DNA of 42,768 nt, taken from positions 1 through 42,768 of the forward strand of contig JBMOPD010000057.1 in NCBI GenBank assembly GCA_049323615.1. The letters run 5' to 3'. A program made the position numbers and the translations under genes. This DNA is from JBMOPD01 sp049323615. GTDB taxonomy: Bacteria; Bacillota; Desulfotomaculia; Desulfotomaculales; Desulfocucumaceae. Every line of letters starts with the position of its first letter. Positions within the stretch are counted from its first letter, which is position 1. This document shows positions 26,857 through 34,536 of this stretch, piece after piece. The notes under the pieces were generated by a model. The model had not been told where the DNA came from. It did no database searches and was given only the letters and a program-made list of their open reading frames with translations.

Positions 26857-28778
26857 TGAGTATCATCGGAGTCGCCCTGGACCAGCCCGGCCGCAGCGTG
26901 GTGCTGACCGGCAACGAGGCGGTGGCCAGGGGCGCCATTGAGGCCGGTGTGGGCTTTGCGGCATGCTACCCAGGTTCGCCCACCGCCGAAGTGCTGCCCA
27001 CCCTGGCCCAACTGGGAGATAAATTCAACATCTACACCGAGTACAGCACCAACGAGAAGGTCGCCATCGAGGGGGCGGCGGCGGCATCCTTTGCGGGTAT
27101 AAGGGCGCTGACCATCTGCAAGGTTGACGGTTTCAACGTGGCGCTGGATTTTGCCACCGCCATCTGCCTTTCCGGCAGCGTTGCCGGCATGGTGATCATG
27201 GTGGGGGACGACCCCAACGCCCACTCCAGCGTCAAGGAGGAGGACTCCCGCTTTCTGGCCAGGACGGCCAACCTGCCCGTGCTGGAGCCGTCCACCGTCC
27301 ACGAGGCCAAGGAGATAACCAGGGCTGCCTTTGAGCTGTCCGAAAAAATAATGCTGCCGGTGGTGGTGCGCTGCACCACCAGGATATGCCATGCCAGCGG
27401 GAACGTTACCCTCGGCGAACTGCCGGCCGTGGAGAAAAAGGCCAGCCTCAACAGGTCCCAGAGGTTTGTCACCAACGTCCTGTTCGCCCAGTTCATGAAG
27501 AACAAGATTAAGACTGCGGCGGCAATGGCCGAAAGCTCACCCTTCAACCTTTACACCGGGCCGGAAAACGCCGAAAAGGTGGTCATCGCCTGCGGACCCG
27601 GCTATACCTATGCCCTGGAGGCCGTTGAAATGCTTGGCCTTACAAACACTGTGGGGGTGGTCAAGATATCCACCACCTGGCCCCTGCCGGAAAAATTTGT
27701 CTTACAATACCTTATCCCGGCCAAAGAAGTTGTCTTTGCCGAAGAGGTGGACTCCTTCCTGGAGGACGGGGTGATGACCCTGGCCGCCAAGCACTGGGAG
27801 GAAGTGGGCCAGGTCAAGTTTTACGGTAAGAATTCCGGCTACGTGGCGGGCCCCAGGGGGCCCTTCGTGGGGGAACTGGACCCGGATATCGTGGCCAACT
27901 GCCTGGCCGGGATTTTCAACGTGTCCTATACCCCGCCGGCCATGCCCAATGTCCGTGAAGCCCGGGAGTTGATCAACAACAACGTGCCCGGGCGGGAACT
28001 GGCCCTCTGCGCCGGTTGTCCCCACCGGGCCTCCTTCTGGGCGCTGAAGACGGCGGTGGAACTGGACGGCCGCGAGGCCATCGTGCTGGGCGACATCGGC
28101 TGCTATACCCTGGGGCTGATGCGCACCGGGTACAACATGCTCCAGTCGGTGCACTGCATGGGCGCCGGAGTGGGGATAGCCAGCGGGCTGGGCAAGCTGG
28201 ACCGCTTTAACTTTAAACAGCCGGTGATAGCGGTGGTGGGAGACTCCACCTTCTTCCACGCCGTCCCCCAGGCCCTGATTAACGCCCGTTACAACCAGTC
28301 CAGCATGCTCTGCGTGATACTGGACAACGAAACCACCGCCATGACCGGCCACCAGCCCCACCCCGGCCGGGGAGTGAGCGCCGCCGGCGCCCCGGCGGGC
28401 CGGGTGGAGATAGAGTCGGTGCTGTCCGGCATCGGCATACCCGTCACTGTCCACGACCCCTATGACCTGGAAGGGACCACCGCAGTGATTTACAGGCTGC
28501 TGCAGGAGACCGGCCCGCGGGCGCTGGTGTTGAGGAGGGCCTGCGCCCTGGTGGCCGTCAAGGGCAAAAAGAAGGACAGGGTCTATGTGGACCAGGAGAA
28601 GTGCATCGGGGACGACTGCGGGTGCGCCAGGTTCTGCAGCAGGGTGTTCGCCTGCCCGGCCAACATCTGGGACGGCGGGAAGGGCAGGGCCCGGATAGAC
28701 GAGGCGGTCTGCAACGGCTGCGGGGTATGCGCCTCCCTGTGCCCGCAGAAAGCCATTGTGGTGGAAAGGACGGTGTAA
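26856..28778 (+). CDS. iorA: Indolepyruvate:ferredoxin oxidoreductase, alpha subunit
   Basis: IorA binds thiamine diphosphate and oxidatively decarboxylates arylpyruvates (indole-, phenyl-, hydroxyphenylpyruvate) to aryl-acetyl-CoA, reducing ferredoxin. The N-terminal pyrimidine domain begins with VLTGNEAVARGAIEAG and has YPGSPT; the TPP-binding half has GDIGCYTLG and VVGDSTFFHA. The C-terminus has two ferredoxin motifs. The second, CNGCGVCASLCP, is standard, but the first is C-x4-C-x-C-x3-C-x6-CP, unlike the usual C-x2-C-x2-C-x4-CP. Length 640 aa is slightly long. ATG 26856 lies ten bases after GGAGG (26841-26845). Confidence 0.92.
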   Translation: MSIIGVALDQPGRSVVLTGNEAVARGAIEAGVGFAACYPGSPTAEVLPTLAQLGDKFNIYTEYSTNEKVAIEGAAAASFAGIRALTICKVDGFNVALDFATAICLSGSVAGMVIMVGDDPNAHSSVKEEDSRFLARTANLPVLEPSTVHEAKEITRAAFELSEKIMLPVVVRCTTRICHASGNVTLGELPAVEKKASLNRSQRFVTNVLFAQFMKNKIKTAAAMAESSPFNLYTGPENAEKVVIACGPGYTYALEAVEMLGLTNTVGVVKISTTWPLPEKFVLQYLIPAKEVVFAEEVDSFLEDGVMTLAAKHWEEVGQVKFYGKNSGYVAGPRGPFVGELDPDIVANCLAGIFNVSYTPPAMPNVREARELINNNVPGRELALCAGCPHRASFWALKTAVELDGREAIVLGDIGCYTLGLMRTGYNMLQSVHCMGAGVGIASGLGKLDRFNFKQPVIAVVGDSTFFHAVPQALINARYNQSSMLCVILDNETTAMTGHQPHPGRGVSAAGAPAGRVEIESVLSGIGIPVTVHDPYDLEGTTAVIYRLLQETGPRALVLRRACALVAVKGKKKDRVYVDQEKCIGDDCGCARFCSRVFACPANIWDGGKGRARIDEAVCNGCGVCASLCPQKAIVVERTV

Positions 28779-28781
28779 GGG

Positions 28782-29405
28782 ATGGATAAATTCCGGGAAC
28801 CCCTCAATATAATCGTTACCGGTGTGGGCGGACAGGGAAACGTGCTGGCCTCCCAGGTCATTGCCGCAGCGGCCGTGGAGGCCGGGTACAGGGTGTCCAT
28901 CGGGGAAACCTTCGGGGCCTCCCAGCGGGGCGGGTCGGTGATGAGCCATGTCCGGGTCAGCCGGGATAAAACTTGCGGCCCGCTCATTCCCAGGGGGCAC
29001 GCCCACCTGATAGTGGGCTTCGAGCCGCTGGAGACACTGCGCATCCTGATGGAATACGGCAATCCGGACACCACGGTGGTAATGAACGACAGGCCCAACT
29101 ATCCCATCGGGTGCCTGCTGGGCGAAGAAAAGTACCCCGACCCGGCGCTTATCGTGGAGGCCGTGAACAGGCTGGCGGCCAAAAACCACGTGCTCTCGGC
29201 CACCGAGCTGGCCAAGGAGGCCGGGAACCCGATGGCCACCAACATGGTGCTGACCGGCGCCCTTTCCGGCAGCGGCTGCCTGCCCTTTGACAGCCGGTAT
29301 TTTACCGAAACCATAGATACACTGTTTGCCGGCGAAGTGCGGGAACTGAACATGAGGGCCTTCAACAAGGGAATGCAGAGCGTGAAAGCGGGAATTGGGA
29401 ATTAG
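28782..29405 (+). CDS. iorB: Indolepyruvate:ferredoxin oxidoreductase, beta subunit
   Basis: The gamma-domain subunit of the 2-ketoacid:ferredoxin oxidoreductase, 207 aa. It has VTGVGGQGNVLASQV at the start and the family region GETFGASQRGGSVMSHVR, which help bind coenzyme A. Only 3 bp separate it from iorA. The pair lets the cell ferment aromatic amino acids after transamination, with ferredoxin as acceptor. Confidence 0.93.
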   Translation: MDKFREPLNIIVTGVGGQGNVLASQVIAAAAVEAGYRVSIGETFGASQRGGSVMSHVRVSRDKTCGPLIPRGHAHLIVGFEPLETLRILMEYGNPDTTVVMNDRPNYPIGCLLGEEKYPDPALIVEAVNRLAAKNHVLSATELAKEAGNPMATNMVLTGALSGSGCLPFDSRYFTETIDTLFAGEVRELNMRAFNKGMQSVKAGIGN

Positions 29406-29421
29406 AAATTGACTGCCTGTG

Positions 29422-29468
29422 AAGGCCGCCCGGCCCTGTTTAACAGGGTTTGGGAGGCCTTTAATTTT
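29422..29468 (+). terminator. Intrinsic terminator of the frhB-iorAB operon
   Basis: AAGGCC pairs with GGCCTT (29422-29427 with 29456-29461), inside it CCC with GGG, and at the tip CCCTG with CAGGG around TTTAA; TTAATTTT follows. It lies 17 bp after the iorB stop. Confidence 0.7.
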
Positions 29469-29473
29469 CCTTC

Positions 29474-29566
29474 CTTTTCACATCGGGGACGGTTCTGGAT
29501 GTGAATTTAAGCGCCAATAATTCACACTGAGAACCGTCCCCGATGTGAAATCCCCGATGTGAAAAG
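29474..29566. repeat. Large palindromic REP-like element
   Basis: A 21-bp arm (29476-29496, core CACATCGGGGACGGTTCT) is matched exactly in inverse at 29530-29550, and a third, partial inverse copy (TCCCCGATGTGAAAAG) follows at 29551-29566. Between the arms TGTGAATT and AATTCACA form an inner hairpin. Words of the type GAACCGTCCCC are known to me as scattered palindromes in many Firmicutes, where they resemble REP elements moved by RAYT (Y1) transposases. No such gene is in the window. Confidence 0.75.
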
Positions 29567-29588
29567 CAACTATTTTCATTGTCTGGTG

Positions 29589-29678
29589 GTGCCGCACTTT
29601 AATTACAGAGAAGTAATATTCTAATAATTCTCTTTGTTCTCTGTGCCCTCTGTGGCTAAATTAAATTTATTGCGGCAC
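29589..29678. repeat. 90-bp nested inverted-repeat element
   Basis: Terminal GTGCCGCA (29589-29596) and TGCGGCAC (29671-29678) enclose TTTAATT/AATTAAA and AGAGAA/TTCTCT, so the whole element can fold as one branched hairpin. Its right part recurs at 25031-25066 and, more loosely, at 7505-7530. It looks like a non-autonomous repeat. The gap 29567-29721 contains no gene. Confidence 0.55.
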
Positions 29679-29721
29679 GGGTAAATTCCCTGAAAATACC
29701 ATTATTGCCCGGACATTTACT

Positions 29722-31221
29722 ATGCCGTTTTTGAAAAAATATAAAGGGGAGGTGTTGTCGCTGGGAGTCCTGCGCAAGAAATCAGTGGCGTCCGTGCTTG
29801 CCGACCGCGGGGAGAGCAGGCGCGGGCTGGCGCCCACCCTGGACGCCTGGGATCTTACGGCCCTCGGGGTGGGAGCCATTATCGGCACCGGCATATTTGT
29901 GCTCACCGGAGTGGCGGCCGCCAATTACGCCGGCCCCGCAGTTGTTTTTTCCTTTGTGCTGGCCGGGCTGGTCAGCGGCCTGGCGGCCATAGTCTATACC
30001 GAACTGGCGGCCGCCCTGCCCGTGGCCGGCAGCGTCTACACCTTTTCCTACGCTGCCCTGGGTGAGATAGTGGCCTGGCTGGTGGGCTGGAACCTGATCC
30101 TGGAATACCTGGTGGCGGCGGGGGCCGTGGCCATCGGCTGGAGTTCCTATGCCGGTGATCTCCTGCGGTCGGTGGGTATAGTTCTTTCCCCGGCCTTCAC
30201 CAGTTCACCCTTTGACGGCGGTATTTTCAATGCTCCGGCCGTTTTTATAGTGCTGGCCATTACGGCGCTGATCATAACAGGGACGCAGCACAGCGCGGTG
30301 GCCAACAAGATAGTGGTCCTGGCCAAGCTGGCCGCCATCGCCCTTTTCCTGGCAGTGGGGATACGCCATATAGATACCGCCAACTACACTCCCCTGCTGC
30401 CCTTCGGGGTGGCCGGCGTCTTTCAGGGGGCGGCCATAGTCTTTTTCGCTTATATAGGCTTTGACGCGGTGGCCACGGCCTCCGAAGAAGTAAAAAATCC
30501 CCAGCGGGACCTGCCCCGGGGGATTATATACTCCCTTCTGATTTCAACGGTTCTTTACATCGGTGTGGCCGCCACACTGACCGGAATAGTCAAGTACACC
30601 CAGCTGAACACCGCCTCGCCGGTTGCCGCCGCCCTGCTCCGGGTGGGAATTCCCTGGGCCTCGGCTCTGGTTTCGGTGGGGGCCTTGGCGGGACTGACCA
30701 GTGTAATGCTGGTATCAATGTACGGGCAGAGCAGGATTTTCTTCGCCATGGCCCGGGATGACCTGCTACCCTCCATCTTTGACTGGCTCCACCCCCGGCT
30801 GAGAACGCCGGTGTGGGACAGTCTGATCATCGGCCTGGTGGTGGCCGCCATCGGGGCTCTTTTACCCATCGGGCTGGTGGCCGAAATGGCCAACATCGGC
30901 ACCATCAGCGCCTTCATCACTGCCTCGGTGGCTGTTATGGTCCTGCGCAAAAAAGCCCCGGACCTGGACCGCCCCTTCAGGATACCATGGATGCCGGTTA
31001 TTCCCGTGCTGACCATAATATCGGCCTCCTACCTGGCCCTTAACCTGCCGGCGCTGACCTGGATCAGGTTTGTGGCCTGGATATTAATCGGCCTGGTCAT
31101 CTACTTCGCTTACGGTTACCGGAGAAGCAGGCTGGCCCGGGAGGAAGGGGAAGGAGACGCCCCGGGGCCCGCCCCTTTTGTGTCCGCCCCCGCCAGGAAG
31201 CCGGGCAGGGACAACCGGTAG
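29722..31221 (+). CDS. APC family amino-acid permease (cationic amino-acid transporter-like)
   Basis: A secondary amino-acid importer with about twelve hydrophobic segments. The first helix carries the APC hallmark GVGAIIGTGIFVLTG, followed by GSVYTFSYAALGE and later FFAYIGFDAVATASEE, all typical of the CAT/YfnA subgroup. The ATG at 29722 gives 499 aa but has no ribosome site. A strong AAAGGGGAGGTG at 29743-29754 points to a start at CTG 29761 (or TTG 29755), which would begin GVLRKKSV, the family-like N-terminus. The substrate is unknown. It lies downstream of the ior operon, separated by repeats. Confidence 0.9.
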   Translation: MPFLKKYKGEVLSLGVLRKKSVASVLADRGESRRGLAPTLDAWDLTALGVGAIIGTGIFVLTGVAAANYAGPAVVFSFVLAGLVSGLAAIVYTELAAALPVAGSVYTFSYAALGEIVAWLVGWNLILEYLVAAGAVAIGWSSYAGDLLRSVGIVLSPAFTSSPFDGGIFNAPAVFIVLAITALIITGTQHSAVANKIVVLAKLAAIALFLAVGIRHIDTANYTPLLPFGVAGVFQGAAIVFFAYIGFDAVATASEEVKNPQRDLPRGIIYSLLISTVLYIGVAATLTGIVKYTQLNTASPVAAALLRVGIPWASALVSVGALAGLTSVMLVSMYGQSRIFFAMARDDLLPSIFDWLHPRLRTPVWDSLIIGLVVAAIGALLPIGLVAEMANIGTISAFITASVAVMVLRKKAPDLDRPFRIPWMPVIPVLTIISASYLALNLPALTWIRFVAWILIGLVIYFAYGYRRSRLAREEGEGDAPGPAPFVSAPARKPGRDNR

Positions 31222-31239
31222 CGACGGGCTTTTCGGCCC

Positions 31240-31698
31240 TTACCGGTCCGGCGGTGTACGGTCAGCCGGCGGCTGCCGGCCGGCAATTGCCAGGTATCGC
31301 CATACATGGCCCGCAAAGGCTGCAAAGTCGTCAAGATTGTTTGTCAGCAGGGAGTAAATTTTGTTTATGTCAAGGTTTGAGTACCCGTGCACCAGGACAT
31401 TCCTGAAACCGGCCATGCCCCTTATTTTTACGGCAAATTCCCGCGGCAATATACCCTGGTTGCCCAATTGGTCAATGACGTCCGCATAGTCCACCGCCCT
31501 TACTCCGAGGTCCGACAGCAGGTGGTTCCCAACGTCAAGGACAATCTGGATGGCCAGCTGCAGGCCGTGGGAAACAGACCACTGTTTGGTCAGATCGCTG
31601 TGAATTTCTTCCCGGGAGTATTTAAATTCCTTCAATTTTTCTGTATACCTTTCCAAATCGGCTAATTTTTGCTGGACGATTTCAAGCGGGGCTACCAA
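31240..31698 (-). CDS. hepT: HepT-like HEPN ribonuclease toxin
   Basis: The toxin of a HepT/MntA (HEPN/MNT) pair, 152 aa, all-alpha. The HEPN motif Rx4HxY is present as RNVLVHGY (about 118-125), the site that cuts RNA and whose Tyr is AMPylated by the partner in studied systems. The start is TTG 31698 with a G7 run seven bases before it. It overlaps the end of mntA by 7 bp. It converges on the permease gene with only 18 bp between stops. Confidence 0.88.
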   Translation of the reverse strand: MVAPLEIVQQKLADLERYTEKLKEFKYSREEIHSDLTKQWSVSHGLQLAIQIVLDVGNHLLSDLGVRAVDYADVIDQLGNQGILPREFAVKIRGMAGFRNVLVHGYSNLDINKIYSLLTNNLDDFAAFAGHVWRYLAIAGRQPPADRTPPDR

Positions 31699-32159
31699 CT
31701 GTTTACCCCCCCGGCAGATTTTTGAGTTTTTTTCATGCGTTCAATCAAATATTTGTTTTGTACCGCAATCATTGGCCTGAAATCCTGATATTCGTTAAAT
31801 ATTTTAAGGTAAAAGTCCAGCCACTGTTTGCGTGAGCGGCAGTATATGAGCCGGCCTTGGTGAACCACACTGAATTTAAGCAATATGGGGGCCTGGTTTA
31901 AAATAATCACGTCCACGTCATTGGTGGACAAAATTCTTATCAATTCCGTGGTCAGGTGGGCCTGGTAGCCATAAGGGTGGTCTCTGTTATCAATCATTGA
32001 GGCGTCTATTAGAAACGCCAGGTCAGTGTCGCTTAGGGGGCCGGCCTTGCCGGTGGCCTGGGACCCGAAAAGGCAGGCTAAAATAATTTCGGCCCTGGAG
32101 GCACAGAAATCATGGATCTTTTTTATATGTTCTCCTTCTATATATGTTGAGCGGGACAA
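31692..32159 (-). CDS. mntA: MntA-like minimal nucleotidyltransferase antitoxin
   Basis: The antitoxin of the pair, 155 aa. The nucleotidyltransferase motif GSx10DxD is exact (GSQATG...SDTD, about 32-46), and a third acidic residue follows in DVDVIIL. Studied MntA proteins silence HepT by adding AMP to the HxY tyrosine. The start is TTG 32159 behind AGGGGTG. It comes before hepT, as usual, and diverges from glpK with a 101-bp gap. Confidence 0.88.
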   Translation of the reverse strand: MSRSTYIEGEHIKKIHDFCASRAEIILACLFGSQATGKAGPLSDTDLAFLIDASMIDNRDHPYGYQAHLTTELIRILSTNDVDVIILNQAPILLKFSVVHQGRLIYCRSRKQWLDFYLKIFNEYQDFRPMIAVQNKYLIERMKKTQKSAGGVNSW

Positions 32160-32260
32160 AAGAAGGCACCCCTGTCATAGCGGTTTATGTTAACGGTATC
32201 TTACCATATTCTGTAACGGTGAACAACACTTACTGCAACCCCAGGCAAAGGAGAGGTTTG

Positions 32261-33748
32261 ATGGAAAGTTTTATCCTTGCTCTTGACCAGGGCACCACCA
32301 GCTCCAGGGCCATTTTGTTCGATCACCGCGGAAGCATCCGGGGGATGGCCCAACGTGAGTTCACCCAGGTTTACCCCAGGCCCGGCTGGGTTGAACACCA
32401 TCCCGGCGAGATCTGGGACAGTGTACTGGCGGTAATTGACGGAGTTTTTAAAGACACCGGCGTGTCCCCGGCGCAGGTGGCCGCCGTGGGGATTACCAAC
32501 CAGCGGGAAACCACAGTGGTGTGGGACAGGAACACCGGAGAGCCGGTGTACAACGCCGTTGTCTGGCAGAGCCGCCAGACCGCCGGCATCTGTGACCGCT
32601 TGAGGGCGGCCGGGCATGAGGATATGGTCAGGGGCAAAACGGGACTTTTAATCGACCCCTATTTTTCCGGCACCAAGGTCAGCTGGATACTCGACCGGGT
32701 GGATAAAAAAAGGGAAAGGGCCGGGGGCGGCCGGCTGGTGTTCGGTACCATAGACACCTGGCTGGCCTGGAAGCTCACCGGGGGACGGGCCCACATCACC
32801 GATTACTCCAACGCCTCAAGGACGATGATGTTCGACATATACCGGCTGAGGTGGGATGACGACCTGCTGGAAATGCTGGGCGTGCCGGCGGCCATGCTGC
32901 CCGAGGTGAGGCCGTCCAGCCAGGTGTACGGGCACACCCGGAAGGATATACTGGGCCGGGAGATACCCCTGGCCGGCATGGCCGGGGATCAGCAGGCGGC
33001 GCTGTTCGGCCAGGCCTGCTTCCGGGCCGGCATGGCCAAAAACACATACGGCACCGGGTGTTTTATGCTGATGAATACCGGCCAGAAGCCTGTCCGGTCC
33101 ACCCACGGGCTGCTGACAACGGTGGCCTGGGGGGTGGGGGCGGAGGTGGAATACGCCCTTGAGGGCAGCGTTTTCGTGGCTGGCGCCGCTATCCAGTGGC
33201 TGAGGGACGGCCTGAAGATCATAGAGCGGTCCGGGGACAGTGAACTGCTGGCCCGGCAGGTGGAATCCGCCGGCGGGGTGTATGTTGTTCCGGCCTTCGT
33301 CGGGCTGGGGGCGCCCTACTGGGACAGCCGGGTGAAAGGCGCGGTCTTCGGGCTGACCAGAGGTACCACCCGGAACCATATAATCCGCGCCACCCTGGAG
33401 TCCATGGCCTACCAGACCGCCGACGTGCTGGCGGCCATGGAGGCCGACTCGGGCATCGGCCTGCAGGCCCTGAGGGTGGACGGCGGAGCGGCGGAAAACA
33501 ACTTCCTTATGGCATTCCAGGCCGGCATACTGGGGGTTCCGGTGGAGCGCCCGGTGGTCAGCGAGACCACGGCCCTGGGAGCGGCGTACCTGGCCGGGCT
33601 GGCGGTTGGCTTCTGGCGGAGCAGGGACGAAATAGCCGCCAGGTGGTCCCTGGACCGCCGGTTTGAGCCGCAGATAGACCCGGAAGCCAGGGAACGGCTG
33701 TTGGCGGGCTGGAAAACGGCTGTCCGGGCGGCTATGAGCTTTAAGTAA
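32261..33748 (+). CDS. glpK: Glycerol kinase
   Basis: It makes glycerol 3-phosphate from glycerol and ATP. The FGGY fold is clear: ALDQGTTSSRAI at the start, GWVEHHP, GITNQRETT, the DYSNASRT loop and the C-terminal DGGAAEN. Length 495 aa is standard. The start is ATG 32261 behind AAAGGAGAGG; the longer frame from 32144 would run back over the mntA promoter. The loop after VYGHT reads RKDILGRE, where PTS-regulated Gram-positive enzymes have a YHFFG-type phosphorylatable His, so control by HPr seems lost. No glpF or glpD is nearby. Confidence 0.94.
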   Translation: MESFILALDQGTTSSRAILFDHRGSIRGMAQREFTQVYPRPGWVEHHPGEIWDSVLAVIDGVFKDTGVSPAQVAAVGITNQRETTVVWDRNTGEPVYNAVVWQSRQTAGICDRLRAAGHEDMVRGKTGLLIDPYFSGTKVSWILDRVDKKRERAGGGRLVFGTIDTWLAWKLTGGRAHITDYSNASRTMMFDIYRLRWDDDLLEMLGVPAAMLPEVRPSSQVYGHTRKDILGREIPLAGMAGDQQAALFGQACFRAGMAKNTYGTGCFMLMNTGQKPVRSTHGLLTTVAWGVGAEVEYALEGSVFVAGAAIQWLRDGLKIIERSGDSELLARQVESAGGVYVVPAFVGLGAPYWDSRVKGAVFGLTRGTTRNHIIRATLESMAYQTADVLAAMEADSGIGLQALRVDGGAAENNFLMAFQAGILGVPVERPVVSETTALGAAYLAGLAVGFWRSRDEIAARWSLDRRFEPQIDPEARERLLAGWKTAVRAAMSFK

Positions 33749-33755
33749 ATTCCAT

Positions 33756-34226
33756 TTAATGGGTACCCCTATTTAGCTGAAAGCAGTGCAGGGTGTCAAT
33801 TTTCCAGCAGGTAAAATTCATTTCCAGGCTGCCGTCGTTGCCGTCGCAGAGCTCAAGCACAAGGGGTATGAAGTCCTGGTCTTCCCTTTGCCCGGAAAAG
33901 ACCCTGATGCTGACGCGGTGCGGCGTATGGTACCGTACCTCCCCGAACCGGGGATTTTCCAGCAGTTCGCCCATACTTTCCCTGAGGCCGCTGATGATGG
34001 GGCCCAGGACGCCGTCCAGGAACCCGGGCTCCCCGGTTAAACTCATAATGGTCTCAACGTTCATTGTCTCCATGGCGTAAAACCATATGCCCAGAAAATA
34101 ACCCTGTCCCTTCTTGTCCAAGGTTTCCCAGAAGGTCCTGGAATCCCCCTTTTTTACCGCTTCCAGGAAAAGGGCCGCTGTTTCGCGGGCCGGGTCGGTC
34201 CGGGAATTCTCGCTGTTAACCTGCAT
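33756..34226 (-). CDS. Hypothetical protein, 156 aa
   Basis: I do not recognise it. The first ~55 residues (ETAALFLEAVKKGDSRTFWE) recall the helical start of NTF2-like/SnoaL-type folds, followed by a beta-rich half ending in FTCWKIDTLHCFQL, so an NTF2-like fold is possible but not shown. It has no signal peptide. ATG 34226 follows GGAGGTG. It converges on glpK with 7 bp between stops. Confidence 0.65.
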   Translation of the reverse strand: MQVNSENSRTDPARETAALFLEAVKKGDSRTFWETLDKKGQGYFLGIWFYAMETMNVETIMSLTGEPGFLDGVLGPIISGLRESMGELLENPRFGEVRYHTPHRVSIRVFSGQREDQDFIPLVLELCDGNDGSLEMNFTCWKIDTLHCFQLNRGTH

Positions 34227-34428
34227 TTAAACACCTCCAAACCCCTAAAGCGACGTGTATATATTTTACCAGCAATTATTAAATCATACCACAGACAATT
34301 ATGCGGCGGCGGCAGTTAATGGTATTTATCTGCAATGGCCGGAAATAAAAGTTTATTAGACATCACCTCCGCCACTAATATATAATTTACGGCAGGAACC
34401 GATATCGGGGAAGAGGGCCTGGTTGCCT

Positions 34429-34536
34429 ATGTCCAAACATAACGGGGACGAGCGGGTTGTTGCCGACAGGGATAAACTTTCCCGCGTATTGAACAACTTA
34501 ATGTCCAACGCGCTTAAATTTACAGATGGTTCTTGA
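34429..34536 (+). pseudogene. Remnant of a histidine kinase ATPase domain
   Basis: A 35-codon frame ends with the N-box of a HATPase_c domain: ADRDKLSRVLNNLMSN then ALKFTDGS and a stop. In intact kinases this block is followed by a further ~100 residues (G1, F and G2 boxes), all missing here. Nothing upstream in this frame continues the kinase. It lies tail to tail with the intact histidine kinase gene, overlapping its last 17 bp, and is in the opposite orientation. It is best read as a leftover of a decayed or displaced sensor kinase. Confidence 0.65.

Noticed and set aside
27702..29189. Long antisense frame (495 codons) opposite iorA/iorB, and similar frames opposite xpt-permease genes (19298-20644) and the amidase (35832-37334)
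   Set aside because: They mirror GC-rich codon use of well-identified genes, lack ribosome sites and have Pro/Gly/His/Arg-rich compositions.
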